Source: Acidobacteriota bacterium
Lineage (GTDB): Bacteria; Acidobacteriota; Vicinamibacteria; Vicinamibacterales; UBA2999
DNA length: 36,850 nucleotides
Assembly (NCBI GenBank): GCA_016789705.1
Contig: JAEUQR010000113.1
Location: forward strand, 1 to 36,850
Direction: 5' to 3'
The notes beneath the pieces were generated by a model. It saw nothing but the letters and a program-made list of their open reading frames with translations. It was not told where the DNA came from and ran no database searches. The stretch's first letter is position 1. Every line of letters begins with the position of its first letter. Below are positions 7,704-14,962 of this stretch, piece by piece. A program made the translations under genes and the position numbers.

Positions 7704-10700
7704 ATGCACGGACGAGGATGGAGAACGCTGGCGCTGGCGGCGGCGATCGTTGGAGTGGCGGCGAGCGCGTTCGCGCAGCACCGGCCAGCGTCGGCGCTGA
7801 ACTGGGCCTTTGGCGGCACGGTGCACACCGTGGCCCGCGCGGGCCGGGTGGCCTTCGTCGGCGGCCGCTTCAACGCGGTGGCATCGCGGCACAACGTCAC
7901 GGGTGGATTTGCCGTGGCCTCGCCATTCACGAGCCAGCGGGCGCTTCGGGCCGTGCGCGTGCACGGCAGTGTGAACGCCGTCGTGGCCGATGGCAGCGGC
8001 GGCTGGTTCGTGGGCGGCCATTTCACGTTCGTCGGCGACGAGCGGCGGCCGCAACTGGCGCACATCCTCGCGAACGGCCGGCTCGACACGGCGTGGACGG
8101 GCCGGGTGGACGGCCGTGTCGCCTCGCTCGCGCTCGTCGGCTCCACCCTCTACGTGGGCGGCGAGTTCACGCAGGCCGGCAGCGGCGCCGGAGCCGCGAT
8201 GGCCAGCGCACGGCAGAACCTGGCGGCCTTCGCCGCCACCGACGGCGCGCTGCTGTCCACGACGGGCCTTGCCGCCGACGGTATCGTGACGACGCTCGCC
8301 GCCGCCGGCGCAACGCTCTACGCCGGTGGCGACTTCGCGAGCTTCGGCGGCCTGGCCCGCCAGCGCCTCGCCGCGTACGACACCCTGAGCGACAGCGTGA
8401 CCGCGTGGGCACCGGGTGCGGATGCACCGGTGCGCGCGATCGTGCCAGCCGCGGGTGGCAGCCCGGTGTTCGTGGGCGGCGCGTTTGTGAACGCCGGCGG
8501 CGCGCCGCGAGCGTTTCTGGCCGCGATCGACGCCGCGACGGGCCTCGCCACGACGTGGAATCCCGGCGCGAACGACGCCGTGACGGCGCTCGCGCTCGCC
8601 GGCGACACGGTCTACGTGGGCGGCCGCTTCACGCAGCTCGCCGGCAGCGCGCGCAATCACGCCGGCGCAGTACATGCCACGACGGCGGCGCTGCAGGCCT
8701 GGGATCCCAACATCGATGACACGGTGCTCACCTTCTCGGTGACCGGCAGCACGCTCTATCTCGGCGGCGACTTCCTGAACGTCGGCGGCATGGTGCGGCT
8801 GCATGCGGCCTCGGTGGATCTCACGACCGGCGTGCTCTCCACGTGGCACCCGGCCACCAACGACCCGGTGCGCGTGGTGGTGGCGGCGGCGGACCGCGTC
8901 GCCCTCGGCGGATCGTTCGAGGCGCTCGGCGGTCAGCTGCGCCGCAACCTCGCGGCCATCGACCTCGAGACCGGGCACCTGCTGCCGTGGCGGCCGCGTC
9001 CCGACGGCGCCGTGCTGGCGCTCGCCGTGGCCCGCGACCGCCGGCTCTACGTGGGCGGCGCCTTCACCTCCATGGCCGGCCAGAGCCGCGACCGTCTTGC
9101 CGCATTCGATCTGGCGACCCGGACGCTCACGTCGTGGAACCCCGGGGCGGACGCCGCCGTGCGGGCGCTGGCGACCTTCACCGGCACGAACGCCGACACC
9201 ACCGTCTACGCCGGTGGCGACTTCACGATGGCCGGCGGCCAGGCGCGTAGCCATCTCGCGGCGATCGCCGGCACGAGCGGCCTCGCGGTGCCAGGCTTCG
9301 CGCCCGGCGCGACGAGCGACGCCGTGCTGGCGCTCGACGTCAACGCGACACACGTCTACGCGGGCGGGCAGTTCACGACACTCGGCGGCGCGGCGCTGCC
9401 CCATCTGGGCCGGCTCGATCGGCTGAGCGGTGCGGCCGATGCCGGGTGGGCGCCGGCGCCGGATGACGTGGTGCGCGCGGTGAATCTCGCCCCGCAGACC
9501 GTCTACGCCGGTGGCCTCTTTGCGAACATCGCCGGCAGCGGCCGCGCGCACGTCGCGCAGCTCTCGCTCACCGCGCCTGCCACCGCCACGGGCTGGACGC
9601 CGAATCCCGACCGCGCGGTGCACGCCATCGACCGCGACGGGCCGTACGTGTTCCTCGGCGGGGCCTTCACCACCGTGGCCGGCGAGCGGCGTCCGCGCCT
9701 GGCCGCGGTGCTCGCGAGCGCCACCGGACCGGGGCCGTACGTGCTGCCCTGGCGGCCGCGCTGGTACGGCGTCGTGCACGCGCTCGACGCGCGCCTCGAA
9801 GGTCTGCTCGCAGGCGGCGACGCGCTGCCCGACCTCGACGACCAGGAGATCGATCCGGTGGGCCGCGTGGCGTTCTATCCGCGGGCCGGCGTGCCGGGTC
9901 GTCCCGGCGCCCCGACGAACCTCCATACGTTCACGAACGGCAGCAGCGTGGGCATCGAGTGGGGCCCGCCGCTGAACGGCGCCGAGCCGCGCTTCTACGT
10001 GCTCGAAGCCGGCACCTCGCCTGGCGCGAAGGACATCACGGCGGGGCTGCCGATCGGATCCGACCTGTCGCACGACGTGAACGGCGTGCCGCCGGGCACC
10101 TACTACCTGCGCGTCCGGGCGGTGTCGGCCGGCGGCATCGGGCCGGCATCGGAGGACGTGGAACTCGTCGTCGGTCCCTCGAGCTGCGTGGCGCGTCCCG
10201 AACCGCCCACGGACCTCGACGCCATCGTGAACGGCGGCATCGTCACCATCACCTGGACCGAGAGCGTCACGCCCGGCGTGACCGGGTACCGCGTGCTGGG
10301 CAATCCCTTCGGCATCGATGCGCCGTTCTCCACGCTCGTGCCTGCCGGCACCACCAGCTTCTCGGCGCCGGCGCCGCGTGGTGTGTTCGTCGTGCGCGTG
10401 CGGGCGCTCAGCGCCTGTGGCGCGAGCGCGGCCACCAACGAGGTGCTCATCGGCGTGGGTGGTGCGGAGCTGCCGCCCGGGGCGCCCGATGACTTCACCG
10501 CCGTCGTGAACGGCAGCGCCGTGACCTTCTCGTGGATGGCGCCGGTCACGGGCGGGGCCGCCGGCGCGTACATCCTCGAAGCCGGCAGCGGTCCCGGCCT
10601 GAGCGACATCGTGCGCGTGCCGGTGAACGGCACGGGTCTCACCGCGCCGAACGTCCCCGCGGGCGCCTACTTCGTGCGCGTGCGGGCGGTGAACAACGCC

Positions 10701-10745
10701 GGCCTGGGCGAGGCGTCGGCGGAAGTGCAGGTCATCGTGCCGTAG
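7704..10745 (+). CDS. Secreted repeat protein: ~13 propeller-like repeats plus three fibronectin-III-like domains
   Basis: A 1013-residue protein with a Sec signal peptide (GWRTLALAAAIVGVAASAFA, predicted cleavage near residue 25). The body up to about residue 720 is built from roughly 50-residue repeats with the core [LV]Y[VA]GG.F...G...R..LAA.D..TG....W.P..D..V.AL. I count 13 good GG-x-F copies and one degenerate copy (LLAGGDALPDL). Three beta-rich modules follow near residues 731, 831 and 922, each with a P.APT.L/D pattern, an internal tryptophan (WGPPLNG, WTESVTPG, WMAPVTGG) and a G.Y/FF.RVRAV segment, as in fibronectin type III folds. ATG 7704 is preceded 4 nt upstream by GGAGGAGG. No catalytic motif is visible; a secreted adhesive or sugar-binding surface protein is a guess from architecture. 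Repeats of this kind are common in uncharacterised bacterial proteins. Confidence 0.85.
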   Translation: MHGRGWRTLALAAAIVGVAASAFAQHRPASALNWAFGGTVHTVARAGRVAFVGGRFNAVASRHNVTGGFAVASPFTSQRALRAVRVHGSVNAVVADGSGGWFVGGHFTFVGDERRPQLAHILANGRLDTAWTGRVDGRVASLALVGSTLYVGGEFTQAGSGAGAAMASARQNLAAFAATDGALLSTTGLAADGIVTTLAAAGATLYAGGDFASFGGLARQRLAAYDTLSDSVTAWAPGADAPVRAIVPAAGGSPVFVGGAFVNAGGAPRAFLAAIDAATGLATTWNPGANDAVTALALAGDTVYVGGRFTQLAGSARNHAGAVHATTAALQAWDPNIDDTVLTFSVTGSTLYLGGDFLNVGGMVRLHAASVDLTTGVLSTWHPATNDPVRVVVAAADRVALGGSFEALGGQLRRNLAAIDLETGHLLPWRPRPDGAVLALAVARDRRLYVGGAFTSMAGQSRDRLAAFDLATRTLTSWNPGADAAVRALATFTGTNADTTVYAGGDFTMAGGQARSHLAAIAGTSGLAVPGFAPGATSDAVLALDVNATHVYAGGQFTTLGGAALPHLGRLDRLSGAADAGWAPAPDDVVRAVNLAPQTVYAGGLFANIAGSGRAHVAQLSLTAPATATGWTPNPDRAVHAIDRDGPYVFLGGAFTTVAGERRPRLAAVLASATGPGPYVLPWRPRWYGVVHALDARLEGLLAGGDALPDLDDQEIDPVGRVAFYPRAGVPGRPGAPTNLHTFTNGSSVGIEWGPPLNGAEPRFYVLEAGTSPGAKDITAGLPIGSDLSHDVNGVPPGTYYLRVRAVSAGGIGPASEDVELVVGPSSCVARPEPPTDLDAIVNGGIVTITWTESVTPGVTGYRVLGNPFGIDAPFSTLVPAGTTSFSAPAPRGVFVVRVRALSACGASAATNEVLIGVGGAELPPGAPDDFTAVVNGSAVTFSWMAPVTGGAAGAYILEAGSGPGLSDIVRVPVNGTGLTAPNVPAGAYFVRVRAVNNAGLGEASAEVQVIVP

Positions 10746-10837
10746 GTGTCGCCTCCCGCGACGATCCGCGAAGGCCCTGTCGATCCGACCTGGATCGGCG
10801 GGGCTTTCGTGGTTCCGGCAGCCGCGATCCGCACGGC

Positions 10838-10872
10838 TATACTGGATGGGACCGGTTCCCGAGCTCAAGGAG
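10838..10872 (+). promoter_or_regulatory. -10 element and Shine-Dalgarno that define the MetF-like gene start
   Basis: TATACT at 10838-10843 is a good -10 hexamer, predicting a transcript start near 10850. AAGGAG at 10867-10872 is a strong ribosome-binding site. The only codon in the MetF-like frame at proper spacing from it is ATC at 10881 (8 nt gap). No convincing -35 box is visible. Confidence 0.6.
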
Positions 10873-10880
10873 CATCCGCG

Positions 10881-11735
10881 ATCCTCTCCGCGCTGAAGTC
10901 CTCGTCACACGTCATCGCCGCCGAACTGCGTCCCCCGCGCGCCGAACTCGAATCGGCCGCCGGCATCGACGCGTGGATCGACACCTACCACGCCATCCGC
11001 GGCCTGGTGCGGCAGAACGTCCGCGTGATGGTGACCGACAGCGCCGTCGGCGCCCAGGAAGAGAACAACCTGCGGCACCTCGTGACCAACCTCGGTCCCG
11101 ACGTGCCGCGCACGAGCGTGGTGCCGTTCCTCACGACGAAGCACTCGATCGACTTCTGCCTCGCCTACGCCGATCAGGTCGTGCAGCACGGTTTTCCAGC
11201 GCTCGTGGTGCTCGGCGGCGACAAGCACGTGGGCCGGGCGCGGGCCGTCGAGCACGCGTGGCAGCTGCGCCGGCTCATCCGCGACCGTCACCCCGACCTG
11301 CCGCTCGGCGGCTGGGCGAATCCGGCCGGGGATCCGGCCCGCCAGGTCGCGTTCGTGGGCGACGGCAACTTCACCGCGGACTTCTACCTGACGCAGATCG
11401 TCTCGCACCATCGGGCCGGCGACGTCGAAGGCTTCCTGCGCGAGGCCGAACGCCAGGGCGTGACCGCGCCGGGCATCTTCGGCGTCTTCTACTACCGCAG
11501 CGCCAAGGCGTCTACGCTCAGGACGCTCAGCCAGTTCCTGCCGGTGCCGGTCGACGAACTCTCGGCGGAATTCGCTGCCGGCGCCACGCCCGTGGATGTC
11601 TGCGCGCGGTCGATCCGGGAGCTCGTGGCCCTCGGCGCGCGGCATTTCTACGTGAGCAACCTGCCGCTCGTCCGCACCGCCAGCGTGCTCAACGCGATTC
11701 TCGACAAGGCCGGCCTCACGACCAGCACCTCCTAG
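10881..11735 (+). CDS. MetF-like protein (methylenetetrahydrofolate reductase family), probable ATC start
   Basis: A TIM-barrel protein of about 284 residues resembling the methylenetetrahydrofolate reductase family: VIAAELRPPRAELESAAGID at the start, then VMVTDSAVGAQEENN, a VVPFLTTKHSIDFCLAYADQ segment, LVVLGGDKHVGRARAVEHAW and PLGGWANPAGDPARQVAF, matching the order of the family's folate/FAD-site segments. Such enzymes reduce 5,10-methylene-THF to 5-methyl-THF for methionine synthesis, although short MetF-like relatives may have other roles. Between the -10 element and the conserved core the frame has no ATG, GTG or TTG. ATC 10881 lies 8 nt after AAGGAG and gives the expected N-terminus (x-LSALKSSSHVIAAEL). 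A GTG start at 10746 would lie upstream of the promoter and add ~45 residues with no family resemblance. A sequencing error (ATG to ATC) is possible. Confidence 0.72.
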   Translation: MLSALKSSSHVIAAELRPPRAELESAAGIDAWIDTYHAIRGLVRQNVRVMVTDSAVGAQEENNLRHLVTNLGPDVPRTSVVPFLTTKHSIDFCLAYADQVVQHGFPALVVLGGDKHVGRARAVEHAWQLRRLIRDRHPDLPLGGWANPAGDPARQVAFVGDGNFTADFYLTQIVSHHRAGDVEGFLREAERQGVTAPGIFGVFYYRSAKASTLRTLSQFLPVPVDELSAEFAAGATPVDVCARSIRELVALGARHFYVSNLPLVRTASVLNAILDKAGLTTSTS

Positions 11736-11790
11736 GCCGCGCGGCGGCCCGCAGCGGCGACAGACCGCGCGCCGGGCCGGCAATTCCGCG

Positions 11791-11796
11791 TATGAT
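11791..11796 (+). promoter_or_regulatory. Candidate -10 element of the aminotransferase gene
   Basis: TATGAT is a good -10 hexamer, with predicted transcription start near 11803. This leaves a ~66-nt leader that contains the 7-bp tandem repeat described separately. No clear -35 box. Confidence 0.4.
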
Positions 11797-11831
11797 CCAG
11801 GACGTCATAGCTCCGGCACGGCGGCTCTCTT

Positions 11832-11859
11832 CCGAGCCCCGAGACCCGAGCCCCGAGCC
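11832..11859 (+). repeat. Heptanucleotide tandem repeat (4 x 7 bp) in the aminotransferase leader
   Basis: Four head-to-tail 7-bp units, CCGAGCC, CCGAGAC, CCGAGCC, CCGAGCC, with a partial fifth (CCGCC), end 9 nt before the ATG at 11869. They occupy the place where a Shine-Dalgarno sequence would be expected, and no purine-rich site is present. Confidence 0.8.
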
Positions 11860-11868
11860 CCGCCAACG

Positions 11869-13050
11869 ATGGGTATCTTCCTCGACTCGCTTCCGATGTC
11901 CGGCATCGTGCGCATCCGCGACATGATGTACACGGTCAAGAATCCGTTCCGCCTCGATCAGGGCGACGTCAGCTTCGATGCGCCGGAGTCCTTCAAGGAC
12001 GGCATGCGCAAGGCCATCGACGCCAACCACACGCACTACCTGCCCACGCTCGGCCTGCCGCGCCTGCGCCAGCTCATCGCCGAGAAGTTGCGGACGAAGA
12101 ACGGCATCCCGGTCGAGAGCGACGACGACATCATCGTCAGCAACGGCGGCACGCACGGCATCTACTGCGCCCTGCACGCCGTGCTCGAACCCGGCGACGA
12201 GATGATCTGCCCCGATCCGCTGTGGCCGCCCTCCCTCGCCATCGCCCGCTCGGCCCACGCCGTACCGGTGCAGGTGCCGGTGCGCGAGGCGCTCGGCTTC
12301 CGCTGGGATCTCGACGAACTCGAGAAGGCGATCACGCCGAAGACCAAGGCCATCTACATCAACTCGCCCACCAACCCGAGCGGCGGCGCGCTGACCCGCG
12401 CCGACCTAGAGCGGATCGCCGAGATGGCGAAGAGCCGCAACCTCTGGGTGTTCTCGGACGAAGCCTACGAAGACGTGCTCTTCTCGGGCGAACACGTCAG
12501 CATCGCCTCGCTGCCGGGCATGTACGAGCGCACCATCCCGATCTACACGATGAGCAAGAGCTACGCCGTGACCGGCGTGCGCGTGGGCTACATCGCGATC
12601 AAGGACAAGGTGATGCGCGCCCGCGCCGCCAAGGTGGCGCTCTACACGGCGAGCAACGTCTGCTCGATCGCGCAGTACGGCGCCATCGGCGCCCTCGAAG
12701 GTCCGCAGGACTGCATCGAGGAGTTCAAGACGGAACTGAAGATCCGCCGCGACCTCTTCTACGCCGGCCTCAAGGACGTCACGAAGGGCGCCCTCTCGGG
12801 CAACCCGCCGAACGGCGCGTTCTACGCGTTCGTGAAGATCGATCCGGCGTGGGCGGCCAGCAAGGGCCTCGACAAGGGCGAGTCGCTGTCGTGGACGGTG
12901 GTCGAGCACATCATCAAGGAAAGCCGCGTCGGCTGCGTGCCCGGGCTCGACTTCGGCCCGGCCAGCGAAGGCTACATCCGCTTCTGCACGTGCCGCGATC
13001 GCAAGGAGCTCACGGGCGCGCTCGAATCGATGCGCGCGGTGTTTGCCTAG
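11869..13050 (+). CDS. PLP-dependent class I/II aminotransferase
   Basis: A 393-residue fold-type I aminotransferase. Landmarks in order are HYLPTLGLPRLRQLIAEKL (cofactor-phosphate/substrate loop region), SNGGTHGIYCALHAVL, INSPTNPSGGALTRADLERI (contains the conserved Asn), FSDEAYEDVLFSGEH (Asp and Tyr contacting PLP) and TMSKSYAVTGVRVGY, in which Lys230 is the expected Schiff-base lysine. A C-terminal GYIRFCTC segment carries the substrate-carboxylate arginine. The family covers aspartate, aromatic and branched-chain aminotransferases; substrate choice cannot be made from these motifs. It is cytoplasmic. The gene is separated by ~130 bp from the MetF-like gene and followed after 3 nt by a membrane acyltransferase-like gene. 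Confidence 0.92.
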   Translation: MGIFLDSLPMSGIVRIRDMMYTVKNPFRLDQGDVSFDAPESFKDGMRKAIDANHTHYLPTLGLPRLRQLIAEKLRTKNGIPVESDDDIIVSNGGTHGIYCALHAVLEPGDEMICPDPLWPPSLAIARSAHAVPVQVPVREALGFRWDLDELEKAITPKTKAIYINSPTNPSGGALTRADLERIAEMAKSRNLWVFSDEAYEDVLFSGEHVSIASLPGMYERTIPIYTMSKSYAVTGVRVGYIAIKDKVMRARAAKVALYTASNVCSIAQYGAIGALEGPQDCIEEFKTELKIRRDLFYAGLKDVTKGALSGNPPNGAFYAFVKIDPAWAASKGLDKGESLSWTVVEHIIKESRVGCVPGLDFGPASEGYIRFCTCRDRKELTGALESMRAVFA

Positions 13051-13053
13051 ACA

Positions 13054-14226
13054 GTGACGCAGATTCCCCCGGCGGTGAGCGTGGCGGCTTCGGCCGCCGC
13101 GCCCACGGCCTCGGGCGGGCGAATCCTCTTCGTGGATCTCGCCCGCGCGATCGCCGTCCTGCTGATGGTACAGGGCCACACCATCGACGCGCTGCTCCAC
13201 GCCGACTACCGCACCAGCCTCGAATACAACGCCTGGCTCTACCTGCGCGGCCTGACGTCGTGCACCTTCCTGTTCCTGTCGGGCGCCGCCTTCAGCCTGA
13301 CGGCGCTGCGCCACTGGGACGAGCAGGGCCGCTTCTCGCGGCGCTCCTTCAAACGCGTCCGCCGCCTCGCCTTCTTCCTCTCGCTCGGCTACTTCGTGAA
13401 GTTCCCGATGGGCCGCTTCCTCGACCTGCCGTACGCCACCGACGAGCGCTGGCGCTCGTTCTTCGCGGTGGACGTGCTGCAGAACGTGGCGGTCACGCTG
13501 CTCGCGCTGCAGGTGCTCATCGCGCTCACCCGCACGCCACGGCGCTTCGCGATCGTCTGCGGCGGGCTCGCCACGCTGCTCGTCGCCGCCACGCCGCTCG
13601 CGCACGAGGTCGACTGGGCGGCGCGCCTGCCCCTCATCGCCGCGTCGTATCTCTCCTTCGGCACGGGCTCGCTCTTCCCGCTGTTCCCGTGGGCCGGCTT
13701 CACGCTGCTCGGGGCGGCCTTCGGCGTCACGGCGGCGCCCTGGGCCACGCGCGATCACCTGCGGAGCCTGGCCCGGGCGCTCTTCGTGGCCGGCGCGGTG
13801 CTGGCGGTGGGCGCCGGAGTGCTCGGTGAATTCGGCTGGTTCGAGTACGGCTCGCACGACTGGTGGCGATCGAGTCCGCTCTCGTTCGTGCAACGCTTCG
13901 GCTCGGTGCTGCTGCTGCTGTCGGTCGTGGCGGCGATCGGCCACTACGTGACGAAGCTGACGCCGCCGCTCCAGGGCCTGGCCGAAGAGTCGCTGCTCGT
14001 CTACGCGGTGCACGTGGCGCTGCTCTACGGTTCGCACTGGACGACCGGCCTCGGCCCCACGCTCGGGCCGCAGCCGCCGCGGATCGTGCTGGTCTGGGCG
14101 ATCGTGATGCTGGTGGCGATGACGGCCATGGCGCTCGCCTGGAACAACATCGAACGCATCCACCCAGGCCTCGCGGCGGTCTGCCGTGTCACGGCCATCG
14201 TGGCGCTCGTGTTCCCCATGCTCTGA
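13054..14226 (+). CDS. DUF1624/HGSNAT-like multi-pass membrane protein (acyltransferase-like)
   Basis: A 390-residue integral membrane protein with about ten helices. The first helix carries the family signature GRILFVDLARAIAVLLMVQG followed by HTIDALL, then LRGLTSCTFLFLSGAAF, typical of the DUF1624/heparan-alpha-glucosaminide N-acetyltransferase-like group in which the helix-1 His is thought to receive or transfer an acyl group. Related bacterial proteins may acylate surface glycans or peptidoglycan, but the substrate here is unknown. The start used is GTG 13054, 3 nt after the aminotransferase stop, so the two are likely cotranscribed. There is no clear Shine-Dalgarno sequence, and the first ~20 residues are Ala/Pro/Ser-rich, so a later start cannot be excluded. 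Confidence 0.75.
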   Translation: MTQIPPAVSVAASAAAPTASGGRILFVDLARAIAVLLMVQGHTIDALLHADYRTSLEYNAWLYLRGLTSCTFLFLSGAAFSLTALRHWDEQGRFSRRSFKRVRRLAFFLSLGYFVKFPMGRFLDLPYATDERWRSFFAVDVLQNVAVTLLALQVLIALTRTPRRFAIVCGGLATLLVAATPLAHEVDWAARLPLIAASYLSFGTGSLFPLFPWAGFTLLGAAFGVTAAPWATRDHLRSLARALFVAGAVLAVGAGVLGEFGWFEYGSHDWWRSSPLSFVQRFGSVLLLLSVVAAIGHYVTKLTPPLQGLAEESLLVYAVHVALLYGSHWTTGLGPTLGPQPPRIVLVWAIVMLVAMTAMALAWNNIERIHPGLAAVCRVTAIVALVFPML

Positions 14227-14377
14227 CCCGCCACGGCCGCCGGTTCCGCTTAGGACTGTGACGGCCGCCTGCCCGGGCCGCCAGGAGACACAGTGCCCAT
14301 GAGCGCAATCGTGCGTGATCGTGACGACCAGCCGCCGGGCGTGCCAGGAGAGTGTGCGAACATGGCGGGGACGCGCG

Positions 14378-14962
14378 ATGTCTTCCCCTCCAAGCGAAGA
14401 GCTCACGCGGCTGCTGCACGAGTGGTCGAACGGACACTCGGACGCGCTGCCGCGCCTCATGGAGCTCGTGTATCCCGAGCTCCATCGCATCGCCGCGCGG
14501 CACCTCTCCCGCGAGCGGGCCGGCCACACGCTGCAGCCGACGGCGCTCGTGAACGAAGCCTACATGCGGCTGGCTCAGCAGCAGCCCGGCAAGCAGTGGA
14601 ACGACCGCACGCACTTCTTCGCCGTGGCGGCGCGTGTCGTGCGGGCGGTGCTCGTCGATCACGCGCGGGCGCGCGGTGCGGTGAAACGTGGTGACGGGGC
14701 GGTGGGCGTGGAACTGGCCGAGGCGCACGCGAGCGTGGCGGCCCGGCCGGTCGACCTGCTCGATCTCGACGCCGCGCTCGTGGAACTCGAGGCGATGAAC
14801 GCGGAGCAGAGCCGTATCGTCGAGCTGCGCTATTTCGCCGGCCTCTCGATCGACGAGACCGCCGAGGCGCTCGCCATCTCGCCCTCCACGGTGAAGCGTG
14901 GCTGGCTCGCCGCCAAGACGTGGATCCGCCGCCGCCTCGACGGCGACCTCGCCGCGCCATGA
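14378..14962 (+). CDS. ECF-type RNA polymerase sigma factor, Ser/Thr-kinase-associated family
   Basis: A 194-residue sigma factor. Region 2 includes YPELHRIAARHLSRERAGHT, LQPTALVNEAYMRL and the core FFAVAARVVRAVLVDHARAR. Region 4 is LRYFAGLSIDETAEALAISP followed by STVKRGWLAAKTWIRRRL, a helix-turn-helix for the -35 element. The HTLQPTALVNEAY pattern and length match the ECF subgroup common in Acidobacteria and Planctomycetes that is usually encoded next to eukaryotic-like Ser/Thr kinases. ATG 14378 gives the family-typical N-terminus (S.EELTRLLHEWSNG). Its stop overlaps the start of the kinase gene (ATGA at 14959), so the two are coupled. No anti-sigma factor gene is seen; control by kinase phosphorylation is the likely alternative, an inference from family context. 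Confidence 0.93.
   Translation: MSSPPSEELTRLLHEWSNGHSDALPRLMELVYPELHRIAARHLSRERAGHTLQPTALVNEAYMRLAQQQPGKQWNDRTHFFAVAARVVRAVLVDHARARGAVKRGDGAVGVELAEAHASVAARPVDLLDLDAALVELEAMNAEQSRIVELRYFAGLSIDETAEALAISPSTVKRGWLAAKTWIRRRLDGDLAAP

Noticed and set aside
7479..10868. Very long open frame on the minus strand opposite the propeller gene
   Set aside because: Its translation is Arg/His/Gly-rich low complexity with no domain, and it mirrors the repeat structure of the plus-strand gene, which has a signal peptide, an SD site and recognisable domains. Long antisense frames are usual at this GC content.
10746..10880. N-terminal extension of the MetF-like gene from GTG 10746
   Set aside because: It would begin upstream of the TATACT -10 element and directly at the previous stop codon. 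The extra residues do not resemble the family, and no ribosome-binding site precedes it.
14299..14377. Small leader ORF with a CAGGAG site ahead of the sigma factor
   Set aside because: The frame runs on into the sigma gene out of phase, with Arg/Ala-rich sequence and no family resemblance, so it is probably noncoding.
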